Shown here: positions 14,768 through 22,968 of the stretch, in pieces
Layout: the number at the start of each line of letters is the position of its first letter
How positions within the stretch are numbered: the first letter of the stretch is position 1
Made by a program: the position numbers and the translations under genes
DNA from: an uncultured Ruminococcus sp.
Lineage (GTDB): Bacteria > Bacillota > Clostridia > Oscillospirales > Ruminococcaceae
Direction of reading: 5' to 3'
Assembly: GCA_947177205.1 (NCBI GenBank)
Contig: CAMWTO010000007.1
Span: forward strand, 1-33,726
DNA: 33,726 bases
Notes under the pieces: generated by a model
What the model was told of the DNA's origin: nothing
The model's database searches: none
What the model saw: only the letters and a program-made list of their open reading frames with translations

Positions 14768-16711
14768 ATGCAGGCTGTTTTTTTCTGCGATAAGTTCGTT
14801 TCCTGCATTCCGGTCAGGGAATGCCCTGAAAGTCAGCTGACGCTCTGCAATGTGCCGCTGCTGGCATATCTGCTGAAATATATTCAAGAAAAAGGATTCC
14901 GGAATGCCGTTCTTCTGGGGACGGATGAGCAGACCAGAGAATTAGCGGATTCTCTCCATTTGAGAATGCCGGTGCAGTATGTGCGGACACTGGCTTCACT
15001 CCATGCGGACACGGCGACATTATTATTAAGAAGATTGTGTGTGCCGAACTGGGACATGGGAGAATTATTTTCACTCTGCGATTCCGGGACTGGCGCTGTG
15101 AAACTTCGTAATTCAGACGGCACGCCGACATTTGCGGAACTGCATCCGCAAGGCTCTGTTTTGCTTGCGCCGGAACGGACGGAATTATTGCAGGATTCCA
15201 CATTCCGGCAGATTGATACACCGGCGCAATATCGGGAAATTCAGCAGGAATTATTATCACAGGACAATTCCCGGCGGAAATTCCAGAATTCCCGGATTGG
15301 TGCAGGGGCAAAGATCAGCCGGCTTGCCGGGATTGATTCCCTAAGTGTCATCGGGAATGATTGTGTGATCCGAAAAGGCGCAGAACTGGAACGCTGTGTA
15401 TTAGGGGATGGCGTTCAGATCGGGGAGGATGCAAAATTAACAGATTGTGTGATCTGCCGCAAAGCCGTGATTGATCAGAAGACACATCTGGAAAATGCCG
15501 TGATTCCGGAGGAGACTGTTCTTCAGTCTGATGCGAGAATCCCCCGGAAAAAACAGATTGTAGTACTGCCTGAGGATGGCATCTGTCAGGGAATTCCACG
15601 GTGGAACACAGCCGAGACGGCGCTCCGTGCAGGTGCAGGAATGTCTGTCATCAGCCGGCGGCTTGCAATTGGTTACAGCCACAGAAGTGCAGAAAGTCTG
15701 GCGATTGCCGCATCCGCCGGCGCAGTTTCCCAGGGTATTCCTGTGTGGTATGCCGGAGAATGTGCGTTATCCCAATTGAATTTCATTGCGGCAATGACGG
15801 ACTGCGACATGCTTTTATGGGTACAAGGGGAACAGATCCGGCAAATCCGACCATTTCAGGCAGGTGGATTTCCATTGACAGAACAGCAGATTCACCGGGT
15901 TCAGCAGGCAATTGCGGCGGATGCCTGTGAAAGAATGACAGAATCAGGGGAATTATATCATGCGGAAAATTTACTGGCACTGTGGAAAGAACAGTGCAGA
16001 AAACTGATTCCGACGCAAATTCCGGGCAATCCGGAAATTCACGTGAGCTGTGGGAATTCGGGATTACGAAAAGCGGCGCAGGAACTGTTTTCTGAAATTT
16101 CCAGAAATTCGGAATCTGAGAATATAAAAAATAATATAAATTCCAGAATCACCCTGTCGCTTTCGGAAGACGGAACAAAAATTTCTGTATTTGTGTCGGA
16201 ATGTGGCATGATTCGCTGGGAACAGTTAATTTTAATCAGTCTGTTTGCATTCCGGGAAAACAGGGAAAGTCTAATCATTCCCGCAGATTTTCATCCGGTT
16301 GCCGAGGATTTCGCAAGGGAACAGCGTAAAAAAATCCGGAGAATCTCCCCGGAAGAGATCGAATCCGGGATGTCGCTGGAATTTCTGGAATCCTTTCAGA
16401 AACAGGGAATCTGCACAGATAGCGTGAAATTATTTGCGCACGTTCTGCAAGCGATGGCGTCCACAGGGAAGACTCTCCCGGAATTATTAAAAAATTTGCC
16501 GGAAATCTGCACCATACAGCATGAATTGTCCACGGAACTGACCCGACAGCAGATTGAACGGCTACAGGAATCAAACCAGGATCGGAAAGTAAGCATGATT
16601 CTTCCGGCGGGTGGCAAACTGGTGAAACTGCGGGTTCATGCGGATTCTGTAGAAACCGCAGCAGAGCTGTGCGGATTCTGGGAAAAAAAATTACAACGCC
16701 GTGAAAATTAA
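14768..16711 (+). CDS. Degenerate nucleotidyltransferase / beta-helix / phosphohexomutase-like fusion
   Basis: A 647-residue protein with the domain order of clostridial mannose-1-phosphate guanylyltransferase/phosphomannomutase fusions, which are usually over 800 residues. The N-terminal domain (about 1-165) starts MQAVFFCDKF where active enzymes have MKAVIMAGGxGTRLRP, so the nucleotide-binding loop is missing. A left-handed beta-helix follows (about 180-260), with hexapeptide turns such as IGAGAKI, VIGNDCVI and VLGDGVQI. The C-terminal part (about 285-647) has the mutase start RRLAIGYSHRSAESLAIAA. At the TASHNP phosphoserine site it reads LLWVQGEQI, with no catalytic Ser and no visible metal-binding DGDxDR loop. 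It is therefore probably a pseudoenzyme with a structural or regulatory role. AAAGGTGG at 14753-14760 fixes the ATG at 14768 over an in-frame TTG at 14750. It precedes the RNase J gene but has no shared promoter. Confidence 0.75.
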   Translation: MQAVFFCDKFVSCIPVRECPESQLTLCNVPLLAYLLKYIQEKGFRNAVLLGTDEQTRELADSLHLRMPVQYVRTLASLHADTATLLLRRLCVPNWDMGELFSLCDSGTGAVKLRNSDGTPTFAELHPQGSVLLAPERTELLQDSTFRQIDTPAQYREIQQELLSQDNSRRKFQNSRIGAGAKISRLAGIDSLSVIGNDCVIRKGAELERCVLGDGVQIGEDAKLTDCVICRKAVIDQKTHLENAVIPEETVLQSDARIPRKKQIVVLPEDGICQGIPRWNTAETALRAGAGMSVISRRLAIGYSHRSAESLAIAASAGAVSQGIPVWYAGECALSQLNFIAAMTDCDMLLWVQGEQIRQIRPFQAGGFPLTEQQIHRVQQAIAADACERMTESGELYHAENLLALWKEQCRKLIPTQIPGNPEIHVSCGNSGLRKAAQELFSEISRNSESENIKNNINSRITLSLSEDGTKISVFVSECGMIRWEQLILISLFAFRENRESLIIPADFHPVAEDFAREQRKKIRRISPEEIESGMSLEFLESFQKQGICTDSVKLFAHVLQAMASTGKTLPELLKNLPEICTIQHELSTELTRQQIERLQESNQDRKVSMILPAGGKLVKLRVHADSVETAAELCGFWEKKLQRREN

Positions 16712-16773
16712 TATTAAAAAAAGTTATCACATCCGGGGAATTTTAGCGATTGTGTATAATTGTGGAAAAATGC

Positions 16774-16802
16774 TTGACAAAAATTCTGAATTCCGGTATA
16801 AT
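16774..16802 (+). promoter_or_regulatory. Consensus sigma-A promoter of RNase J gene
   Basis: TTGACA at 16774-16779 and TATAAT at 16797-16802 are perfect boxes with 17-bp spacing. Transcription is predicted to start near 16809, about 270 nt before the RNase J start codon. Confidence 0.92.
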
Positions 16803-16808
16803 AGAAAT

Positions 16809-17077
16809 TAAGTATTAATTGCGACTGCGAATGCAAATGCGAATAAATGCAGAGCCTGCGGCATGTTTCTGAATATTCTGAAAAGCAGTGAATATTTCTG
16901 GATATGCCGCTGTCCTGTGTGTAAACTGTTTTCATAATTTTCATAATTTTTATAAATTTAATAAATTTCACTAAATTTTACTAAATTTTACTAAATTTCA
17001 CTTAAAATAGAAAATAAATCAGTGTAAAACAAAAATAAAATAATAAATATAACTATTTTTAGAAAAGAGGGATTCTA
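16809..17077 (+). ncRNA. Long structured 5' leader of RNase J mRNA (candidate)
   Basis: This gap of about 270 nt follows a strong promoter and contains a nested stem. GCGGCAT (16858-16864) pairs with ATGCCGC (16904-16910), and inside it AATATTC (16872-16878) pairs with GAATATT (16890-16896). The later part (16930-17010) is an AT-rich array of direct repeats of the form ACTAAATTTT. It matches no RNA family I recognise. It may be a stability or autoregulatory leader for RNase J, or merely spacer. Confidence 0.4.
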
Positions 17078-18958
17078 TTGAATAATTCTAAGTCAACTAA
17101 TTCCAGATCAGAAAATCCCGGAACGGATGCCCACGGTCGCTTCAAATCCGGCACGCCCAGAACGAACACCCAGCGCAAAAATTCGACGGCAGGGCATGTC
17201 CAGAACCAGAACACCGCAAAACCGGACGACGGATCTTTCCAGAAACGGAAACATTACACCGTACAGTCCAAATCCACCCCGAAACTGAAAGTTCTCCACA
17301 CCACGCCCGTCAGGATCATTCCGTTAGGGGGATTGAACGAAATTGGCAAGAATATGACCGTTTTTGAATGCTGTAATGACATGTTCATTCTCGACTGCGG
17401 TCTTGCATTTCCGGATGCCGACATGCCGGGCGTGGATATTGTGATCCCGGATTTTACTTATGTCGAACGCAATAAAGACAAACTCCGTGGGATTGTGGTG
17501 ACGCACGGACACGAAGATCACATTGGAGGGCTTGCCTATCTGCTCAAGAAGGTCAATGTGCCGGTTTATGCGTCGGCGCTTACAATCGGATTAATCAGAA
17601 ACAAACTGGAGGAACACGGCATCGCAAACCGTGTTTCGCTCAACGTTGTGGAACACAGAAAAAACGTAAAAATGGGCTGTATGTCCGTAGAATTCATCCG
17701 GGTCAATCATTCCATACCTGGTTCTATGGGAATGGCAATTCATACACCGGCAGGCGTTCTTGTCCACACAGGAGATTTCAAGATTGACTACACGCCGATT
17801 GACAATCAGCCCATTGATTTAGCCAGATTCGGGGAACTGGGCAGCCGTGGCGTTCTTGCATTAATGGCAGATTCCACAAATGCGGAACGTCCGGGCTACA
17901 CGCCGTCAGAGCGGAAAGTCGGGGATTCTTTTGAAAATTTATTCAAAAGAGCCGGCAGCAAGAGAATTATTATTGCAACGTTTTCATCTAACATTCACAG
18001 AATTCAGCAGATCATTAACATGGCGGTCAAGACCAAACGAAAGGTTGCCGTTCTGGGGCGGAGCATGGTGAATGTCATTGCCACGGCAATGGAACTGGGC
18101 TATCTGGACATTCCTAAAAACGTTCTGATTGATATCGAAGCAGTAAATCTCTATGCACCGGAACAGCTTGTGCTTGTGACGACCGGCAGTCAGGGCGAAC
18201 CGATGTCAGCGTTGACAAGAATGGCGAAACATGATCATAATAAAATCACGATTACGCCTATGGATTTTATTATTTTGTCTGCGACGCCCATTCCTGGCAA
18301 TGAGAAACATGTGACACAGGTTGTCAATGAATTACTGCAATCCGGCGCAGAAGTGATCTATGAATCCATGTATGAAGTGCATGTATCAGGGCATGCGTGT
18401 CAGGAAGAATTAAAACTAATGATGGCGCTGACAAAACCAAAATTTTTCATCCCGATGCACGGTGAATACAAGCATCTTGTGAAGCACCGGAAGCTTGCAC
18501 TGGAAATGGGTGTCCCGAAAGAGAATATTTTACTGGCATCCATCGGGAATGTGATTGAAACAGATGGGACGAAACTGCAGATCATTTCCCAGGTTCCTGC
18601 CGGACGGACGCTCGTGGATGGTCTGGGCGTGGGAGATGTCGGCTCTGTGGTGCTCCGTGACAGAAAACAGCTCTCCGCAGACGGTCTGATTATTGTCGTA
18701 GTTGGTCTGGAACGTAGTTCCAGCCGTGTTGTTGTCGGACCTGAAATCATTTCCAGGGGCTTTGTCTATGTCCGGGAAGCCGATGAGATCATCACCCAGG
18801 CAAGACAATTAATGAGTGATGAACTGCGCAAGTGTTCCCATGCGGAACTGCGGGAATGGACAGCACTCAAATCCAGACTGCGGGAATCCATGTCGAATTT
18901 TATTTTTGACAATATGAAACGCACGCCCATGATTTTGCCGATTATTTTAGAAATATAA
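17078..18958 (+). CDS. rnj: Ribonuclease J
   Basis: A 626-residue metallo-beta-lactamase/beta-CASP ribonuclease with 5'-3' exo- and endonuclease activity in mRNA decay and rRNA maturation. The core starts near residue 75 (VRIIPLGGLNEIGKN). Zinc-binding HGHEDH is at 143-148; the VNHSIPGSMG and HTGDFKID motifs follow. The beta-CASP region carries ADSTNAERPGYTPSE, ATFSSNIHRI, TTGSQGEP and the SGHA and MHGEYKH motifs. The C-terminal domain ends in the usual SxFxxxxxKRxPMILPIILE. The N-terminal extension of about 74 residues, rich in Asn, Ser, Thr, Lys and Gln, is longer than in B. subtilis RNase J1 and looks disordered. The TTG start has AGAAAAGAGG seven bases upstream; no in-frame ATG precedes the core. 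Only one copy is in the window, so J1 versus J2 cannot be settled. Confidence 0.95.
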   Translation: MNNSKSTNSRSENPGTDAHGRFKSGTPRTNTQRKNSTAGHVQNQNTAKPDDGSFQKRKHYTVQSKSTPKLKVLHTTPVRIIPLGGLNEIGKNMTVFECCNDMFILDCGLAFPDADMPGVDIVIPDFTYVERNKDKLRGIVVTHGHEDHIGGLAYLLKKVNVPVYASALTIGLIRNKLEEHGIANRVSLNVVEHRKNVKMGCMSVEFIRVNHSIPGSMGMAIHTPAGVLVHTGDFKIDYTPIDNQPIDLARFGELGSRGVLALMADSTNAERPGYTPSERKVGDSFENLFKRAGSKRIIIATFSSNIHRIQQIINMAVKTKRKVAVLGRSMVNVIATAMELGYLDIPKNVLIDIEAVNLYAPEQLVLVTTGSQGEPMSALTRMAKHDHNKITITPMDFIILSATPIPGNEKHVTQVVNELLQSGAEVIYESMYEVHVSGHACQEELKLMMALTKPKFFIPMHGEYKHLVKHRKLALEMGVPKENILLASIGNVIETDGTKLQIISQVPAGRTLVDGLGVGDVGSVVLRDRKQLSADGLIIVVVGLERSSSRVVVGPEIISRGFVYVREADEIITQARQLMSDELRKCSHAELREWTALKSRLRESMSNFIFDNMKRTPMILPIILEI

Positions 18959-19005
18959 AAAATAAGTTTATTCTTGAGATCTTGGGATAGAGGGGAGGTG
19001 GCAGC

Positions 19006-21015
19006 GTGAAACCGAAATATCATGGTTTGTTTTGGGCATTTCTGGTGATTCTGGTCGGGATGACAGTGATTTTATCTGTGATTTTGTTCCGCAGCAGTCA
19101 GCATTACAGTCTGCTGTATAATCTTCCGACATTTCTGCTGGTTGTCGTCACGGCTGTTAATCTTCTGTATTCCCAGCAGCATCATATCCGGTATATTGCA
19201 AAATTAAACCATGAATGCGAATATGCAGAACTGAATACCATGCAGCAGCTTCCCGTTGGAATCTGCGTTCTGGATCATGCAGACATTCTCCTGCACTGCA
19301 ATCAGTTTTTTGAACAGCAGATCATGTTTGACCAGGATTTTTTTGGAAAGAAACTTCCGGAGTGCATTCCGATGGATCCGGAACTTCCGGAACAGGATAT
19401 TCACTGGCAGGAAAGATATTATCATGTCACTTCTGTGTCTTACGAAGATCCAGAAAAAAATTGTTATACCGCATTTCTTTGGTCGGACAGAACGGAATTG
19501 GAACAGCTCCGGCAGGATTATGACAATTCCCGGATGTGTGTGCTTGTGATTGTCATTGATAATTACGAAGATCTCATCCAGAATGCCAAAGAGAGCGAGA
19601 AACTGGAAATCAGCGCAGCCATTGAAAAATTACTGGAAGCATTTATCTCCCGGACGAACGGCATTCTCAAACGTCTCAAAAATGACAGATTCATTGCAAT
19701 TCTGGAAGAACAGCATATCCAGCAGTGCATTCTGGAAAAATTCCGGATTCTGGACGATGCCCGGAAGATCTGTGTCAGCAGTCGGAATAATAAGAATTTT
19801 ATTACATTCTCTATTGGTATCGGACACGGTGCGGAAAATTTGCAGGAAAGCGAAGCGCTCGCCGTCCAGTGTCTGGACATGGCGCTAGGACGTGGCGGTG
19901 ACCAGGCTGTCGTCAAGACGGAGAACGGATTCCGATTTTTCGGAGGCGTTTCCAAAGGCGTCGAGAAGAAATCCAGAGCCAAAACCCGGATTGTTGCCGG
20001 TGCAGTGCAGGATTTCATCCTCAACAGCGAAAATGTGTACTTAATGGGTCACCGGTTCGGCGATCTGGATTCTGTTGGCTCTGCCTGTGGTCTTGCCGGG
20101 GCGATTCAGGAAATGAAAATTCCTGTGAATGTAGTCGTTGATCCGGAAAAGAATCTCTCTCAGCAGTTAATTGCTATGGTTAGGCAGGAAACGGGCGAAG
20201 AATTATTCCTCACGCCGCAACAGGCAATTGACACAATCACAGAGAATACGCTGTTGATTATCGTAGACACACATAATAAAGAAATTCTTGAAAGTCTGGA
20301 ATTATACCAGGCGGCAAAGAAAGTGATTGTCATTGACCATCACCGGAAAAATATTAATTATGTCGACAATGCGGTTGTATTCCATCATGAACCTTATGCA
20401 TCTTCCGCTTGCGAAATGGTCACGGAGCTGATCCAGTATTTTAAACTGGAACATCAGGTTCCGTCCTGGTGTGCGGATTGTCTGTTATCGGGGATTATGT
20501 TGGACACGAAAAATTTTGTGATGCGTACAGGCGTCCGGACGTTTGAGGCGGCGGCATATCTGAGAAAGACCGGTGCAGACACCGTCCGTGTCAAATGTCT
20601 GTTTTCGGATTCGATTGAAATTTACCGGAATCGTTCCATGATTGTATCCGGGGCGGAAATCCAGGGTTGTTATGCGATTGCAACAGCGCCGGAAGGAACG
20701 CCGGAAGTGCGGTTGGTTGCACCACAGGCGGCGGACGAATTATTAAATATTTCTCACGTCACATGTGCGTTCGTGATTTACAAAATTCAGAATGTTGTGT
20801 CAATTTCGGCAAGATCGCTTGGAAATGTGAATGTGCAGGTGATTATGGAACAGCTTGGCGGCGGCGGGCATCAGACAATGGCAGCAACGCAAATCCGGGA
20901 CATTTCCATAGAACAGGCGCAAGAACAGCTCCGGAGCGTTCTTGCGGAGAGTTTAGAAGAAAAGCCGGAAGAAAATTCAGAAAAAAATCCGGGAGAATCC
21001 GGACTGCCGGCTTAA
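19006..21015 (+). CDS. gdpP: Cyclic-di-AMP phosphodiesterase GdpP
   Basis: A 669-residue membrane enzyme that hydrolyses c-di-AMP to pApA and so controls potassium, osmotic and cell-wall homeostasis. It has two N-terminal membrane helices (about 9-28 and 38-55), a PAS-like domain (about 75-165) and a degenerate GGDEF domain (about 170-310). The DHH/DHHA1 phosphodiesterase part follows. Metal ligands are visible in GHRFGDLDSVGSA (His349, Asp353, Asp355), DTHNKE (Asp421) and DHHRK (Asp444, His445, His446). The DHHA1 motif GGGGHQTMAA has His622. The usual Asn of GHxNxDxD is Phe351 here. The start is GTG with AGGGGAGG upstream. The acidic C-terminal tail is low complexity. It is followed by rplI and dnaB, the conserved Firmicute order. 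Confidence 0.94.
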   Translation: MKPKYHGLFWAFLVILVGMTVILSVILFRSSQHYSLLYNLPTFLLVVVTAVNLLYSQQHHIRYIAKLNHECEYAELNTMQQLPVGICVLDHADILLHCNQFFEQQIMFDQDFFGKKLPECIPMDPELPEQDIHWQERYYHVTSVSYEDPEKNCYTAFLWSDRTELEQLRQDYDNSRMCVLVIVIDNYEDLIQNAKESEKLEISAAIEKLLEAFISRTNGILKRLKNDRFIAILEEQHIQQCILEKFRILDDARKICVSSRNNKNFITFSIGIGHGAENLQESEALAVQCLDMALGRGGDQAVVKTENGFRFFGGVSKGVEKKSRAKTRIVAGAVQDFILNSENVYLMGHRFGDLDSVGSACGLAGAIQEMKIPVNVVVDPEKNLSQQLIAMVRQETGEELFLTPQQAIDTITENTLLIIVDTHNKEILESLELYQAAKKVIVIDHHRKNINYVDNAVVFHHEPYASSACEMVTELIQYFKLEHQVPSWCADCLLSGIMLDTKNFVMRTGVRTFEAAAYLRKTGADTVRVKCLFSDSIEIYRNRSMIVSGAEIQGCYAIATAPEGTPEVRLVAPQAADELLNISHVTCAFVIYKIQNVVSISARSLGNVNVQVIMEQLGGGGHQTMAATQIRDISIEQAQEQLRSVLAESLEEKPEENSEKNPGESGLPA

Positions 21016-21061
21016 ATTAAATTAAAATTTAAATTAAAATTTCAGAAAGGATCTGAGAAGT

Positions 21062-21508
21062 ATGAAAGTTATTTTTATCCAGGATGTCAAGGGTTCGGCG
21101 AAGAAAGGCGATCTGAAAGAGGTTGCCGACGGCTATGCACGGAATATGTTAATCAAGAAAGGGCTTGCCGTGGAGGCAACACCGGAGAATCTGAATAAAT
21201 TGCAGGGACAGCAGGCATCTGCACAGCACAAAAAAGATTTGGAAAAGCAGAGTGCGGAGGAAATCCGGAGAAAGATTGATGGACAAAAAATCACAATTTG
21301 TGCAAAAGCCGGTACGGGCGGCAGGCTGTTCGGGTCTGTGACATCCGGTCAGATTGCCCAGAAAATCGAAGAAGTTTATCAATGCAAAATTGACAAAAAG
21401 AAAATTTTATTAAAATCCGAAATTAAGGCATTTGGAACGTTCAGCGCAGAAATCAAGTTATATCACCAGATTTCCGCTGAACTCAAAGTAGAAGTAATTG
21501 AAAATTAA
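21062..21508 (+). CDS. rplI: Ribosomal protein bL9
   Basis: A 148-residue large-subunit protein with the family N-terminal domain [28 protein letters not shown], a long connecting helix (about 40-75) and a C-terminal RNA-binding domain (about 80-148) containing [17 protein letters not shown]. It binds 23S rRNA at the base of the L1 stalk and helps keep the reading frame. AGAAAGGA precedes the ATG. The order gdpP-rplI-dnaB is conserved across Firmicutes and indicates co-transcription. Confidence 0.97.
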   Translation: MKVIFIQDVKGSAKKGDLKEVADGYARNMLIKKGLAVEATPENLNKLQGQQASAQHKKDLEKQSAEEIRRKIDGQKITICAKAGTGGRLFGSVTSGQIAQKIEEVYQCKIDKKKILLKSEIKAFGTFSAEIKLYHQISAELKVEVIEN

Positions 21509-21550
21509 TTTAATTAATTATTAAAATTATAATTGATTTAAAATTCCACG

Positions 21551-21578
21551 CAGACAGTTGAATCGTTTCGGCTGTCTG
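21551..21578 (+). repeat. Hairpin between rplI and dnaB
   Basis: CAGACAG (21551-21557) and CTGTCTG (21572-21578) form a 7-bp stem just upstream of the dnaB ribosome binding site. With no T-run after it, it is more likely a processing or stability element than a terminator. Confidence 0.4.
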
Positions 21579-21600
21579 TTTCAGGGGAAGGGGTATTTTC

Positions 21601-22968
21601 ATGGCAGAATTTACTGATTTTTCCAATTATCGTGACAGAGCTGATTTTGAACTTCCCTACAGTCTGGAGGCAGAACAGACGATTCTCGGCTCAATTCTGA
21701 TGAATCCCGATGTTCTGGGCACTGTCATGGAGATCCTTAAGCCGGATTGTTTCTATATCGAACAGCACAGGGAACTTTACAGGATTATGGTCAACATGGC
21801 TGGCAACAGCAGCCATATTGATGTGATTACCGTCCTGAATGAGGCAATCGCAGCGCATGTGTTCGAGACACCGGCGGAGGGCAGATCCTATCTTGCCAAC
21901 ATCGCCGAAAACGTTCCTACCATTGCCAACGTCCGGAGCTACTGCCGGATTGTGATGGATAAATATTATATTCGTCTTTTGGCGTCATCCTGCCGGGACA
22001 TTCTGACTGCAATCCAACGGGGAGAAAATGATGCACAGCTCTTGATTGAAACCGCAGAACAAAGTATTTTTAACATCCGTCAGGGCAGGAACACCGGCGG
22101 ATTGACACCATTTCATGAAATCATCACGGAAGCCTATCAGCACATCGGACGTCTTGCAGGACCTGACAGAGAATTATATATCGGCGTCCGTTCTGGATTC
22201 TCCTATCTGGACACGATGACATCCGGTCTGAATAAATCCGACTTGATTCTGGTAGCGGCTCGTCCGGCAATGGGCAAAACGGCATTTGCGCTGAACATTG
22301 CCCAAAATGTTGCCAAGAATAATCCAGACAAACAGGTTTGCATTTTTTCACTTGAAATGTCAAAAGAACAGCTTGCGGCAAGATTTCTTTCTTCCGTGGC
22401 GCAGGTAGATTCCGGAAAGCTTCGGAGCGGCAGAATTTTTGGCGATGAATGGACAAAACTTGCCTCCGCTGCAAGCTTTTTGATGCATATGCCGATTTAT
22501 ATCGATGATACAGCCGGAATCACCGTTGCGCAGATAAAAGCGAAACTCCGGCGGATGCAGAATTTAGGACTTGTTGTGATTGATTATCTGGGATTGATTT
22601 CGTCCACAATGCAGACAGACAGCAAAGTCCAGATTGTGACGGAAATCACAAGGCAATTAAAAATTATGGCGAAAGAAATGCAAGTTCCGGTTGTGTTGTT
22701 GTCGCAGTTATCCAGAGGACCTGAAAACCGGCAGAACAAACGTCCGATGTTGTCGGATCTTCGTGATTCCGGTTCTATTGAACAGGATGCCGATGTAGTA
22801 ATGTTCCTGTATCGGGATGCGTATTATAATGACAATTGCAAAACGCCGAATGTTGCCGAATGCATTGTTGCCAAGAACCGCCACGGCGAGACGGGGACAG
22901 TGAATCTGATCTGGGACGGACAATTTACAAGATTCAGTTCTATGGAGAAGTCCGGTGGGAAAATTTAA
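21601..22968 (+). CDS. dnaB: Replicative DNA helicase DnaB (Bacillus DnaC)
   Basis: A 455-residue hexameric helicase that unwinds DNA at the replication fork. The N-terminal primase-interacting domain (about 15-120) opens with the typical PYSLEAEQTILGSILMNP. A RecA-like motor follows from about 185. Walker A is ARPAMGKTA (Lys226, Thr227), Walker B is VVIDYLGLI (Asp328), and the arginine and sensor region includes LSQLSRGPENRQNKRPMLSDLRDSGSIEQDAD. There is no intein. AAGGGG upstream sets the ATG. Its last 14 bp overlap the start of tilS. Confidence 0.97.
   Translation: MAEFTDFSNYRDRADFELPYSLEAEQTILGSILMNPDVLGTVMEILKPDCFYIEQHRELYRIMVNMAGNSSHIDVITVLNEAIAAHVFETPAEGRSYLANIAENVPTIANVRSYCRIVMDKYYIRLLASSCRDILTAIQRGENDAQLLIETAEQSIFNIRQGRNTGGLTPFHEIITEAYQHIGRLAGPDRELYIGVRSGFSYLDTMTSGLNKSDLILVAARPAMGKTAFALNIAQNVAKNNPDKQVCIFSLEMSKEQLAARFLSSVAQVDSGKLRSGRIFGDEWTKLASAASFLMHMPIYIDDTAGITVAQIKAKLRRMQNLGLVVIDYLGLISSTMQTDSKVQIVTEITRQLKIMAKEMQVPVVLLSQLSRGPENRQNKRPMLSDLRDSGSIEQDADVVMFLYRDAYYNDNCKTPNVAECIVAKNRHGETGTVNLIWDGQFTRFSSMEKSGGKI

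Noticed and set aside
15594-15606. TTCCAC-G-GTGGAA palindrome similar to the parS core
   Set aside because: It has an extra central base, which changes the half-site spacing and removes the CACGTG core; probably coincidental within the coding sequence.
16036-16048. Another CACGTG core (ATTCACGTGAGC) resembling a B. subtilis-type parS
   Set aside because: Only TTCACGTGA is symmetric, and the outer GTT/AAC bases are missing; it lies in a coding region and is consistent with chance.
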